The notes beneath the pieces were generated by a model that did not search any database, was not told the DNA's origin, and saw only the letters and a list, made by a program, of their open reading frames with translations. This document shows positions 7,209 to 16,498 of a stretch of 34,248 nucleotides of DNA, piece by piece. This DNA is from an uncultured Prevotella sp. GTDB lineage: Bacteria > Bacteroidota > Bacteroidia > Bacteroidales > Bacteroidaceae. The stretch is taken from the NCBI GenBank assembly GCA_937877685.1, contig CALFGU010000223.1, positions 1 to 34,248 on the forward strand, written 5' to 3'. The translations under genes were made by a program, and so were the position numbers. Each line of letters opens with the position of its first letter. Positions within the stretch are counted from its first letter, which is position 1.

Positions 7209-9314
7209 ATGGATATCAAAGATAAGTTGAATAAATTATCAGAAAAGATTAAATCTTGGACACTCGCTTTACATGAAAGAGGAAAATATGGGTTGTATAA
7301 ACTTTTAGAAAGCGGATTGCCGAGTAAACTTCTGTTTTTTACAGTCGTTAATCTTTTACTGTTTTTAGGGTTAGCTTTATTTTATTTAGTGCTTATAGGG
7401 GAAACTAGAGGGATTGGTTTTTGGCAAACGTTGCGATTGTTTGTGAATTCTAACAGCATTCTTCAACGCGTGAGTCCTTTTGGTGGGGCAAGCGTTACCT
7501 TGCTTGTTATAGAATGCCTGGGCACCATTTTTTTCTCAGGTTTAATCATATCCATCATCACGAATTTTATTATTCAGAAGGTGGACTCCATTAAGGAGGG
7601 GCATTTTCATTACAAGTTGAAGAATCATGTAGTTATTATTGGTTATGACACTATTGTGCCCTCCATTCTCTCAGAGTTGCTCAACAACAAGGATTATTCA
7701 AAGACTAAGTTCATCTTGCAGACTTCCTCTTCTGTTGAAGAAATTAGAAATGATTTGCTTTCTAAATTGTCAAAGGAGGAAATGAAACGGGTGCTTTTGG
7801 TGCATGCACCACGCTTGTCAGTAGAGGAGTTGACGTTGCTGTACACAACGAGTGCAAAAGAAATATTCATTGTTGGCGAACGTAAGTTGAGCGACCATGA
7901 TGCTGAAAATATGTACACCTTTGAAACCTTGGTGGAGATTCACTCAGAGAGTTGCTCAACAAAAACAATACCTTTGACCATCTGGTTTGAGAACGAAGCC
8001 TCGTACGCAGCTTTACAACTCAATGATATTAGCAAGGACTGGAAACAATATTTTGATTTTAGACCCTATAACTTCTACAAGCGCTGGGCAAATCGCCTCT
8101 TGACGAACAGCGATTATGGTAAAGGGACGAAGCGTATTGATTATCCTGAGTTAGATCATGAGGGTATTGCTTACCAAAGCAATAAGCACGTTCACTTAAT
8201 CATCGTGGGCATGAATCGTATGGGTATTGCGCTTGCAAAAGAGGCGGCACACATGATGCACTTCCCTAACTTTAATGAAGAGACTGGCGACAACCGAACT
8301 CGCATTACGTTTATTGACGACCACGCCGACAGAGAAATGAATTTCTTTATCGGTCGTCATGCTGGATATTTTGATATTGCGCCGACAAAATATGCCGACC
8401 TTTCTGAATGTAATTTTAGTGGGTGGAGTGAGGTGGAAAAGGGCGATAATTTCTTAGACATCCAATTTGAGTTTATTAAGGGACGTGTGGAGTCAAAGTA
8501 CGTAAGAGATTGGATAACTAAGCAGTTGGATGACAAAGATGCGATAATAACCATTGCACTTTGTGTGCACAATCCCTCACAAAACTTTGGCATGGCCATG
8601 TATCTCCCCGAAGAAGTTTATACACGAGGCAGAAACGACGGCCAGAATCCTTGGACCGTTGTAGATTCTGACCAAGTTGTAAACATCTTTGTGAGACAAG
8701 AGAAGACAGGAGCGTTGATTAAGACTTTTGGTGATGCTGCGAAGTCTGAAAATGCAAAGAATAAGAAGTATGCCAACCTTTATCCGTTCGGAATGATTGA
8801 CGATAGTTTTTCTGTTAAAGATGATTCCAACAAAAAGGCAATGGCTTTTAACTACATCTATAAGTTTTACTCTGATAACAATCATACCCTTCCTTCAACC
8901 CTTCCTGAGTATGAAACGCTGAAAGTACTCTGGAAAACTTTATCTACTTCACACAAATGGTCAAACCTCTATTTGGTAGATTCCATAGAGTTCAAGTTAC
9001 GCTCCATAGGACTGGACACAGAGAGTGCAAAATCTGCTACATTCTCTGACGAACAAATTGAGCGAATGGCTTATACAGAACATTGTCGTTGGAACATGGA
9101 AAAACTCTTGATGGGTTATCGAGCATTGGGCAAAAATGAAAAAGGTCAGGAGGTTGATTTGAAAAAATTGAAGAAATATATGTATGTGCACAACCTTATC
9201 AAACCTTATGCCGATTTAAGTGATGGTGACAAACAATTAGACAGAAATATTATCAGAAAACTGCCTGATATTTTGAGAATGTCGGACAATGTAAACAAAG
9301 TTTCTAATAATTAA
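7209..9314 (+). CDS. Two-TM, RCK/TrkA-N channel-like protein with C-terminal RyR domain
   Basis: This 701-residue protein has two hydrophobic segments (about 41-63 and 94-122) around a pore-loop-like stretch (GFWQTLRLFVNSNSIL). The layout is that of CASTOR/DMI1-type ion channels, though no TVGYG filter is visible. Two Rossmann-like TrkA-N/RCK modules follow, at about 140 (HVVIIGYDTIVPSILSELL) and about 327 (HLIIVGMNRMGIALAKEA). Residues from about 613 to the end form a RyR domain, with AYTEHCRWNMEKLLMGYRAL, IKPYADLS and a DR pair (QLDRNIIRKLPDIL). RyR repeats occur in ryanodine receptors and in scattered prokaryotic proteins. I infer a ligand-gated conductance controlled by a nucleotide bound at the RCK or RyR domains, downstream of the adjacent TIR enzyme. 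The ion and ligand are not readable from sequence. Confidence 0.85.
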   Translation: MDIKDKLNKLSEKIKSWTLALHERGKYGLYKLLESGLPSKLLFFTVVNLLLFLGLALFYLVLIGETRGIGFWQTLRLFVNSNSILQRVSPFGGASVTLLVIECLGTIFFSGLIISIITNFIIQKVDSIKEGHFHYKLKNHVVIIGYDTIVPSILSELLNNKDYSKTKFILQTSSSVEEIRNDLLSKLSKEEMKRVLLVHAPRLSVEELTLLYTTSAKEIFIVGERKLSDHDAENMYTFETLVEIHSESCSTKTIPLTIWFENEASYAALQLNDISKDWKQYFDFRPYNFYKRWANRLLTNSDYGKGTKRIDYPELDHEGIAYQSNKHVHLIIVGMNRMGIALAKEAAHMMHFPNFNEETGDNRTRITFIDDHADREMNFFIGRHAGYFDIAPTKYADLSECNFSGWSEVEKGDNFLDIQFEFIKGRVESKYVRDWITKQLDDKDAIITIALCVHNPSQNFGMAMYLPEEVYTRGRNDGQNPWTVVDSDQVVNIFVRQEKTGALIKTFGDAAKSENAKNKKYANLYPFGMIDDSFSVKDDSNKKAMAFNYIYKFYSDNNHTLPSTLPEYETLKVLWKTLSTSHKWSNLYLVDSIEFKLRSIGLDTESAKSATFSDEQIERMAYTEHCRWNMEKLLMGYRALGKNEKGQEVDLKKLKKYMYVHNLIKPYADLSDGDKQLDRNIIRKLPDILRMSDNVNKVSNN

Positions 9315-9327
9315 AATTCTTATAGAC

Positions 9328-9357
9328 TTTGTTCAACTTCTTAAAGATTTAGTTTTG
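9328..9357 (+). promoter_or_regulatory. Bacteroidetes-type promoter before the first TPR gene
   Basis: A -33 TTTG at 9328-9331 and a -7 TAGTTTTG at 9350-9357 are separated by 18 bases. The predicted transcript would begin just before the hairpin at 9367-9408. Confidence 0.5.
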
Positions 9358-9366
9358 CTTATAACA

Positions 9367-9408
9367 GGTGTTGTTTTGACGGTTGGAAATTTCGTCAAAA
9401 TCAACACC
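9367..9408 (+). other. Stem-loop between the channel gene and the TPR gene
   Basis: Left arm 9367-9381 (GGTGTTGTTTTGACG) pairs with right arm 9393-9408 (CGTCAAAATCAACACC) apart from one bulged base. No T-tract follows, so it may be a weak terminator for the channel gene or a structured 5' end of the TPR transcript that starts near 9364. Confidence 0.6.
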
Positions 9409-9509
9409 ATGTTATTACTTACACACTCAAAGTTTGCATCCCCTCGATTTATACACTGACTCAAAACTCTTAACTATATACTTAACTCATTCTCAATCAC
9501 GACTTAAAT

Positions 9510-12026
9510 ATGAAGAAAATAACAATCCTTTTTATAGCATTGCTTGCTTTTCATTACGCACACTCACAAACTCGTGTGCAACAAGGATGTGTGAAAACCC
9601 GCGGACGCATGGTGAATGGCGTGCATGTTCCTGGTAAGGGACTCCCTGGTGCCATCGTTTCGATTAAGGGAGGCAATGCAGTCGGGGTGAAAAACAATAA
9701 TGGTTCGTTCTCTTTTACGACTAAAGGAAATTCCTTTGTCGTAGAATCCGTTTCGAAGAAGAATTACGTTCTTGTTGATGCAGATGCAGCACCTAAGACG
9801 TATAATTTTTCTTCAAACGTGGTGAATTTTGTGATGGAAACGCCTGAGCAGAATTTCGAGGACCAAAGAAATGCTCAGAAGAAATTCCGTATGGCATTGG
9901 AGCAGAAATGCCGCACTTTAGAAGAAGAGATTGAACAACTCAAGTCTGAGCAAAAAATCAGTCAACAGGAATATTTCAAACTCCTTCAAGAACTTGACGC
10001 ACAGCGTGAACAAAACGAAAAACTCATTAAAGACATGGCCAAGCGTTATGCCACGCTTGACTATGACGAGATGGATGCGTTTTATCAAAAGGTGTGTTTC
10101 TACATGGAGGAATGTGAATTCGTAAAGGCTGATTCTTTGCTGAGAAGCAGGGGTGACGTTGTATCTCAGGTCGAAACCAACTTGATTCAGCAAGATTTGA
10201 TCAAGCGTGAGCAAGAGGAGTTGGCGCGTCGTTGTTATAGTTTCTTTGAAAGTTTTTCAATGCAACATGCCAACGACTCAGCGGCAAAGTATATTGAATT
10301 GCGTGCGCGCCTGGACACAACGAATATAGAATGGCAATATGATGCGGCAAAGTTCCTTGACACGTATTTGGCCGATTTCCCAACTGCGATGGTTTATTAC
10401 AATCGCGGTTTACGCCATGCCTATAAGCAACAAGGTGAGAACTCTGAGCAAGTGACCCTTTTCCTCACGCACATCGCAATTATTCGTGGAATGCAAGGCG
10501 ACTATCCAACAGCCATTAACCTATTTGAAAAAGTCTTAACCATTCAAGAACAACGTTTTGGAAAAAATCATTTTGAAGTTGGCCCATGTTATACGAACAT
10601 CGGATCAGTTTTAAGGCTTCAAGGGAAACTTGAACAAGCCTTAGAGTATTTAGAAAAAGGAGTAAACATTATAGTAAAGGGGAAATGTGAAAACGATGAA
10701 GAAGTGGCTGGTGCATACAATAATATTGCAGGTGTTTATTCGCAACGCGGTGAATATGCAAAGGCCATTGAATATTTTGAAAAGGCACTTCGCATCCGAA
10801 AACATTTATTTGGTGAAGAACATCAATCACTGGCTGTTACCTATAATAATATGGGGTTAACCTATATGCTTGATGGAGATTATGCACAAGCCTTGAATTG
10901 GATAGAGAAAGCCTTGGTTATAGATTTGAAACTTTTCGGTGAGAATCATCCAGAAGTGGCAACTATTTATGCTAACATCGGACAGATTTATCACGCTCAA
11001 GGTAAATGTGACGAGAGCATAGTGTATTACAAAAAGGCATTAACATACTTGCTAAATATTTATGGCGAATTGCATCCCACTGTGGCTACAGTCTACAGCA
11101 ACATAGGGAGTGTTTACGAAACGCAAGGATTTTATTCTCAGGTTCCAGAATATTATGAGAAGACATTAAACATACAAAAGCAAGTGTTAGGCGAATCACA
11201 TCCCAACATAGGTCTCACCTACAATAATATGGGAACCCTATATCAAAAGATGGGTGAAAATGAGCTGTCATTGGAATATTTTGAAAAGGCGCTAGCTAAC
11301 ACCTTGGATGCTTATGGCGAAAACCATCCTTTGGTTGCTTCTATCTACCACAATATCGGCAGTGTACATTCTGATTTAGGTAACACTAAAAAAGCAATTG
11401 ATTTTTACACACGAACTCTTAACCTACGTTTGAAATTATTGGGTGAAAACCATCCCGACGTTGCTGCTTCCTACAATAATTTAGGTGTGTCTTACTATAA
11501 ACAAAGTGATTATGCTAAGGCCCTTGATTATTATGAGAAGGCACTCCAAATCCAAATTCCAATATATGGGGAGGAACATCCAGAAGTTGCTATTACCTAC
11601 GCAAATTTAGGACACATACATAATGCTTTGGGCAACCAAGATAAGGCGTTGGAACTACATAGGAAGTCACAAAAGGGATTTATTAAAACGACTGGCGAAA
11701 ACCACTCAAATGTAGTTGAGGCATATAATAATTTAGCTGAAACTTATCAAGCACAAGGCAATCTTTCAGAGGCGTTAAACTATTATAATAAAGCACTTAA
11801 GGTGCAAACAAAATTATCAGGTCCTGAAACTGTTGAAGTTTTGCCCTTGCATGTCTCCATCGGTATGCTCTATCTTCAATCAAAGCGCTTCACACATGCT
11901 TATGAGCATCTTGAAGTGGCGTACAAAATCCTAAAACAATATTTAGGCGAGAATGATTCTACCGTTAAGGATCTGAAGAGCACATTGGATGCACTGATTG
12001 AAATGAACTTGGTGAAGAAAAAGTGA
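9510..12026 (+). CDS. Secreted carboxypeptidase-regulatory-like / TPR protein
   Basis: This 838-residue protein has a signal peptide (about 1-19, ending AHSQ), so it probably enters the periplasm. Residues about 22-112 form a beta-sandwich of the carboxypeptidase regulatory-like type, with GLPGAIVSIKGGNAVGVKNN and NNGSFSF. A coiled coil (about 115-185) follows. From about residue 300 to the end there are roughly twelve 42-residue TPRs of the kinesin-light-chain kind, each ending near GENHP. The N-terminal half is clearly paralogous to the next gene (shared QGCVKTRGRMVNG and FVMETPEQ). Arrays of this type bind peptides or proteins; I infer a scaffold or sensor on the far side of the membrane, matching the extracytoplasmic domains of the TIR proteins. 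It lacks enzymatic motifs. Confidence 0.85.
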   Translation: MKKITILFIALLAFHYAHSQTRVQQGCVKTRGRMVNGVHVPGKGLPGAIVSIKGGNAVGVKNNNGSFSFTTKGNSFVVESVSKKNYVLVDADAAPKTYNFSSNVVNFVMETPEQNFEDQRNAQKKFRMALEQKCRTLEEEIEQLKSEQKISQQEYFKLLQELDAQREQNEKLIKDMAKRYATLDYDEMDAFYQKVCFYMEECEFVKADSLLRSRGDVVSQVETNLIQQDLIKREQEELARRCYSFFESFSMQHANDSAAKYIELRARLDTTNIEWQYDAAKFLDTYLADFPTAMVYYNRGLRHAYKQQGENSEQVTLFLTHIAIIRGMQGDYPTAINLFEKVLTIQEQRFGKNHFEVGPCYTNIGSVLRLQGKLEQALEYLEKGVNIIVKGKCENDEEVAGAYNNIAGVYSQRGEYAKAIEYFEKALRIRKHLFGEEHQSLAVTYNNMGLTYMLDGDYAQALNWIEKALVIDLKLFGENHPEVATIYANIGQIYHAQGKCDESIVYYKKALTYLLNIYGELHPTVATVYSNIGSVYETQGFYSQVPEYYEKTLNIQKQVLGESHPNIGLTYNNMGTLYQKMGENELSLEYFEKALANTLDAYGENHPLVASIYHNIGSVHSDLGNTKKAIDFYTRTLNLRLKLLGENHPDVAASYNNLGVSYYKQSDYAKALDYYEKALQIQIPIYGEEHPEVAITYANLGHIHNALGNQDKALELHRKSQKGFIKTTGENHSNVVEAYNNLAETYQAQGNLSEALNYYNKALKVQTKLSGPETVEVLPLHVSIGMLYLQSKRFTHAYEHLEVAYKILKQYLGENDSTVKDLKSTLDALIEMNLVKKK

Positions 12027-12119
12027 GTGGGGAAGGGATGTTTTGCTGTACAATAAATTGATGAAGAGATAAAGAATAGAAGCATCTTTATAGATTGTCT
12101 TTTCAATGAAAAACCGACA

Positions 12120-14195
12120 ATGAAAACAATACTTATAATCCTAAATTTATTATTCCCTTGCATAACCTTATTAGCTCAGAATCAAGTGCAAAAAGGTTGT
12201 GTGAAGACACGTGGTCGCATGGTGAATGGGAAACACATTCCTGGTCATGGACTTCCAGGTGCGGTAGTTACGATTAAAGGTAGGAATAATGTTGCTGTTA
12301 AGAATAATGACGGAACATTTTCCTTCCCCGTTTCTAGTACACACTATTTCGTACAATCAGTAGCGAAGAAGGATTATGAGTTAGTTGATGCCGACGTTGC
12401 CTCTAAAACTTATGAACATACTGCTAACGTTCAATATTTTGTGATGGAAACTCCCGAACAATTGTTGCAAGACAAATTGGAGAAGGAAAGAACAATACGC
12501 AGAACGCTCAATAAGCAGTTGCAGAAGAGGGAAGAAGAAATAGAAACGCTTAAGGCTGAAAATAAAATCTCTCAGCAGAAGTATCAAGAACTTCTGCAGG
12601 AGTTGTATGCAGCACAGGAGAGCAAAGAAAAACTTATCAGTGAAATGGCAGAGCGTTATGCCAAATTGGATTATGATCAATTAGATAATTTCTACCGCCA
12701 AGTTTCCCACTATATAGAAGAAGGAGATTTGATTAAGGCCGACTCTCTGCTCAAAACACGTGGAGACTTAAATAGCCAAATTGATGCCCATTTGCAACAA
12801 GGCGCATTGATACAACAAAAGAAAGAAGAGCTAAATCAAGCCGAGTCAGTACATCAATTTGATAAGGATGAATTAGCGCGCCGTTGCTACAGTTTTTTTG
12901 AAAATTTCAAAATGCAACATCAATATGATTCAGCAGCGTATTATATTGAAAAACGGGCGATGCTTGATACGACGAATGTAGATTGGTTGATTGAAGTCGG
13001 GGATTATAGTCAATTTCAAAAACAGTACCACAAAGTAGAGTATTATTATGAGAAAGCAGTAAAATTATATCGTCAAAAGGCGATTCATAATTCACAAGTA
13101 GATGAAATAAATTTGGTTATTACGCTAAATAAATTATCTTCATTATACAACGAAATTCATTTATTCACCCAAGCAGAACTACTGGGGAAGGAGGCTTTGG
13201 AAAGATGTAATGAATTAAGAAATAAAGGCATTGATAATGACGTTTACTTATTTGACATACTTGTTAATATAGGTAATCTTTATTGCTATACAAATCGTTA
13301 TGATGAAAGTGAACGAATGTATAAAGTTGCATGGGAAATGCAAAAAAATAATAAGTTGAAATCGTACTCAAATGAGAGTGTCCTGTCTATGTTATTGCAT
13401 AATATGGGATTATTGTATTTATCTAGTCAACGTTTTTCAGAAAGCGAACAGATGTACAAGGAGTCAATAAAAATTCGCAAGCAAATGGCAGAGATGAACC
13501 CTGCGGTTTTTGAACCATATTTAGCTCATACTCAATATAACTTAGCGATTCTATATCATCAAAATAATAATTTTGCAGAGGCAGAATTAATGTATAAAGA
13601 GGCTATTGAAAGACGTAAAAGATTGGCTGAAAAAAACGCACAAGCATTTGAACCTGATGTAGCACATGGTTATTTGAATCTAGCTCATCTCTACTTTCAA
13701 ACTCAACGTATTTCAGAAGGTGATTCTTTATATATGGAGTCCTTAAAAATATACAAAAGATTAGCCCAACAGATTCCCAATGTATATGAGCCAATTTTAG
13801 CTCAGACTCTTCAAAAATTGGCATATCTTTATCTTCATACTCAACGTTATTCTGAGAGTGAGGTGAAGTATAAAGAGGCTTTAGAAATTCGTAAAAGACT
13901 TGCCGAACAGAACCCACAACTCAATGAACCTATAGTTGCTGATCTTCTCCATAACTTAGCTATTATTTGTTATAACACCCAACGTATAACTGAGAGTGAG
14001 GCGATGTACCAAGAATGTTTAGAGATACGTAGAAGACTAGCTGAACAGAATCCGGAGGCATTTGAAAGTAATCTAGCTCATACTCTTTCAAATTTGGCTT
14101 ATCTTTATTTAAACACTCAACGTTATTCTGAGAGTGAGGTGATGTATAAAGAGTCTTTGGAGATTCGCAGGAGACTTGCCGAACTAGATACATAG
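12120..14195 (+). CDS. Secreted carboxypeptidase-regulatory-like / TPR protein, ended early by an amber codon
   Basis: The reading runs 691 residues to a TAG at 14193-14195. The signal peptide is about 1-20; the regulatory-like domain (KTRGRMVNGKHIPGHGLPG) and coiled coil match the preceding gene. The C-terminal array uses a different 46-residue TPR type, with repeats such as NLAYLYLNTQRYSESE and EIRRRLAE. The array does not stop at the TAG: the same frame continues as VNEPIVADLLQNLALICYN and then further TPRs to a TAA at 14787-14789. In the matching earlier repeat (AEQNPQLNEP) the stop position holds Gln, so a single CAG-to-TAG change explains it. The intact gene would be 12120-14789. The gene is visibly AT-rich. 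It is probably a nonsense allele, or is read through at low level. Confidence 0.8.
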   Translation: MKTILIILNLLFPCITLLAQNQVQKGCVKTRGRMVNGKHIPGHGLPGAVVTIKGRNNVAVKNNDGTFSFPVSSTHYFVQSVAKKDYELVDADVASKTYEHTANVQYFVMETPEQLLQDKLEKERTIRRTLNKQLQKREEEIETLKAENKISQQKYQELLQELYAAQESKEKLISEMAERYAKLDYDQLDNFYRQVSHYIEEGDLIKADSLLKTRGDLNSQIDAHLQQGALIQQKKEELNQAESVHQFDKDELARRCYSFFENFKMQHQYDSAAYYIEKRAMLDTTNVDWLIEVGDYSQFQKQYHKVEYYYEKAVKLYRQKAIHNSQVDEINLVITLNKLSSLYNEIHLFTQAELLGKEALERCNELRNKGIDNDVYLFDILVNIGNLYCYTNRYDESERMYKVAWEMQKNNKLKSYSNESVLSMLLHNMGLLYLSSQRFSESEQMYKESIKIRKQMAEMNPAVFEPYLAHTQYNLAILYHQNNNFAEAELMYKEAIERRKRLAEKNAQAFEPDVAHGYLNLAHLYFQTQRISEGDSLYMESLKIYKRLAQQIPNVYEPILAQTLQKLAYLYLHTQRYSESEVKYKEALEIRKRLAEQNPQLNEPIVADLLHNLAIICYNTQRITESEAMYQECLEIRRRLAEQNPEAFESNLAHTLSNLAYLYLNTQRYSESEVMYKESLEIRRRLAELDT

Positions 14196-14789
14196 GTTAA
14201 TGAACCTATAGTTGCTGATCTTCTCCAGAATTTAGCGCTTATTTGTTATAATATTCAACGATATTCCGAGAGTGAAAAGATAAATAAGGAGTGTCTGGAG
14301 ATACGTAGAAGATTTGTAGAGTTACAACCTCAGGATTTTGAACCTGCTTTGGTGCAGACTCTATTAAATCTATTTAATATTTATATTGATACTAAACGTT
14401 ATGCCGAATCTGAAATTATCCTTAATGAGGCATTGGGTATTATTAGAAGATTAGCAGAAAATAATCCCGAACAATATAATAAATTTTATGCAATCCGTCT
14501 CAATGATATGTCTTTCGTCAGTATCTTCATGTCTAAGTATGCTGAGGCAGAACTTTATATACGTAAGGCTTTAGAAATAGATAATTCAGAGGTGTTGCTA
14601 TATTCCAACTTAGCAACAGCACTGTTGTTCCAAGGTAAGTATGAGCAAGCAGAACAGATTTATCGTCAATATAAGGAAGAGTTAAAAGACGCTTTCATGA
14701 GCGACTTTGAGGCGTTTGAAAAAGCAAATGTCATTCCGAAGGAATATTATGAAGATGTTGAAAAAATAAAACAGATATTAAATGAGTAA
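14196..14789 (+). pseudogene. 3' part of the interrupted TPR gene, same frame after the amber codon
   Basis: These 197 codons carry on the TPR array in the frame of the upstream reading, with QRYSESEKINKECLEIRRRF, then RYAESEIILNEALGI and YAEAELYIRKALEID units. The first internal ATG is at 14349 and would give a 146-residue product. The terminal ATGAGTAA overlaps the start of the next TIR gene by 8 bases, so translation of this part would normally be coupled to that gene. Retention of clear TPR sequence suggests the stop is recent. Confidence 0.75.
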
Positions 14790-15915
14790 TATACATTCTA
14801 AATACTTTGCTTTCATTAGCTATAACTCCAAGGATATAGCATGGGGGAAGCAATTGCAAAGGAAGTTGGAACATTACCGACTTCCAGCAACGTTGTGTAG
14901 CGAGAGAGGGTGGGGGCGCACACCTTTAAAACCCATTTTCTTTGCTCCAACAGACATACAACCTGGAGATTTAACGGAAGAGATAAAGAAACGACTCCGC
15001 GATTCGCAACATCTGATTGTTATCTGTTCGCCTAATTCTGCACGATCAGAATGGGTGGGCAAGGAAATTGCTTATTTCCACAGTTTGGGCAGAACGAAAA
15101 ACATCCATTTCTTTATCGTTGATGGTGTTCCCCACAGCGGAAATCCAGAGACAGAATGTTTTAATCCTGTTGTTCAAGAACTCGGACTTCCCGAAATTCT
15201 CGGCGCCAACATTCATGAAAAGATTCATCGTTGGGCATGGTTAAATAAAGAGCGTGCTTACGTCCAACTTATCTCTAAATTGCTCGGAGTAGAGTTTGAT
15301 TCTATTTGGCAACGCCACAAGCGATTGATGATGCAGAAGATAGCAGGATGGTGTTTGGGACTGCTAATTGTAATCACATCTTTAGTCGGTGTATGGATTG
15401 TAAACCAAGCTGTTGAAGTAAAAATAACGTTCCATGAAACCTCTGTCAATAATTCAAACCTTCCTCCATTGGAGAATGCCGTCATAAAATTAAAACTTGA
15501 TAATGAAGTAAAGACCGATACAGTTCTGACATGGGGTGATTGTGCGTTGTTTCCCAACATCCCGAGTCGCTTTATGAATCAAAAAGTAGGAGTGACGTTT
15601 GAGTGTCAAGATTTCTTGTCTGCCGACACTGCCCTAATTTTATCCCCTGAAATGACCTTAAATATCAAGCGCAATCCCGAACCTTATGGAAATGTTCGCA
15701 CGCTAGTCTATTCTTCGGAAGACGAAAAGGGAGTGTCGGGAGTGATAATCTGTATCGAAGGTGATACGCTCGTATCAGATGCTAATGGTTACATTTCCAC
15801 ATTTATCCCCCTTGAGAAGCAACGCGTGAAATATGAAATAACCTCTTCTGTTCCTTTGCAGAAAGACACAATTATCATGCCCAGCGGCGAAGACGATGTG
15901 TTACTTATAAGATGA
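14782..15915 (+). CDS. TIR-domain membrane protein with extracytoplasmic beta-sandwich tail
   Basis: This 377-residue protein starts inside the end of the TPR gene (8-base overlap). The TIR domain (about 1-165) opens with KYFAFISYNSKD and contains PNSARSEWVGKEIAYF, where Glu95 fits the catalytic glutamate after the SxxW-like motif. One TM segment lies at about 186-207 (GLLIVITSLVGVWIVNQA). The remaining 170 residues resemble two carboxypeptidase-regulatory-like modules (ENAVIKLKLDNEVKTDTVLT; GVSGVIICIEGDTLVSDANG), the fold type also at the N-termini of the two secreted TPR proteins. I infer that an outside signal reaches the cytoplasmic TIR enzyme. The sigma factor gene follows after 28 bases. 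Confidence 0.85.
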   Translation: MSNIHSKYFAFISYNSKDIAWGKQLQRKLEHYRLPATLCSERGWGRTPLKPIFFAPTDIQPGDLTEEIKKRLRDSQHLIVICSPNSARSEWVGKEIAYFHSLGRTKNIHFFIVDGVPHSGNPETECFNPVVQELGLPEILGANIHEKIHRWAWLNKERAYVQLISKLLGVEFDSIWQRHKRLMMQKIAGWCLGLLIVITSLVGVWIVNQAVEVKITFHETSVNNSNLPPLENAVIKLKLDNEVKTDTVLTWGDCALFPNIPSRFMNQKVGVTFECQDFLSADTALILSPEMTLNIKRNPEPYGNVRTLVYSSEDEKGVSGVIICIEGDTLVSDANGYISTFIPLEKQRVKYEITSSVPLQKDTIIMPSGEDDVLLIR

Positions 15916-15943
15916 TTATTCCATTTTTACAACTTAAAAACTA

Positions 15944-16498
15944 ATGACTGACCAACAAATAATAGAAGCCCTCATATCTCGTGACGAGCGGGTGACGTTG
16001 CAATTTTTCTTTCGGAAATGTCGCCCTCTCTTCATGAGCATAATGCGGTATGTCTTTTCTTACGAAGTAGATTACGACGAGTTTGTCAATGAGTTCTATC
16101 TCCACCTTATGGAGAACGATGCCTATCGTTTGCGCCAATTCCAGGGGAGAAGTTCTATTTACCAATGGATGAAGGTCATTGCCATCCGCTATTTCATTGC
16201 AAAGCGTAATGACATGATAGATATAGCCCCAAAAGAAACTCTCTTTGAGACACCTGAGCGTGGAGACTCTTTTGATGAAGTCAGGAAAACGACAGCACGT
16301 ATCGACGTGGAGCGCCTGTTTGCATTAATGCCCAATAAGCGATATGTCTATGTTATTCAGCGCTTGGTGTTAGACGATGCAGAACCAAGCGCGGTGGCAG
16401 AAGAACTCGGAACTAACGTAGATAATTTGTATAACATAAAAAAGCGTGCTATTGCTGCATTAACAGAAATCGCACTAAAAGAAGTAAGAGAAATATGA
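15944..16498 (+). CDS. ECF-type RNA polymerase sigma factor
   Basis: This 184-residue protein has sigma-70 region 2 (about 20-90, including DYDEFVNEFYLHLMEN and GRSSIYQWMKVIAIRYFIAK) and region 4 (about 125-180: PNKRYVYVIQRLVLDDAEPS then LGTNVDNLYNIKKRAIAAL, the helix-turn-helix). There is no region 1 or 3, as in extracytoplasmic-function sigma factors. Its stop overlaps the start of the next gene in ATGA, the usual arrangement of an ECF sigma factor and its regulator. Its likely targets are this cassette's own promoters or linked immune or stress genes; no repeated non-TAnnTTTG promoter motif was found to confirm this. Confidence 0.85.
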   Translation: MTDQQIIEALISRDERVTLQFFFRKCRPLFMSIMRYVFSYEVDYDEFVNEFYLHLMENDAYRLRQFQGRSSIYQWMKVIAIRYFIAKRNDMIDIAPKETLFETPERGDSFDEVRKTTARIDVERLFALMPNKRYVYVIQRLVLDDAEPSAVAEELGTNVDNLYNIKKRAIAALTEIALKEVREI

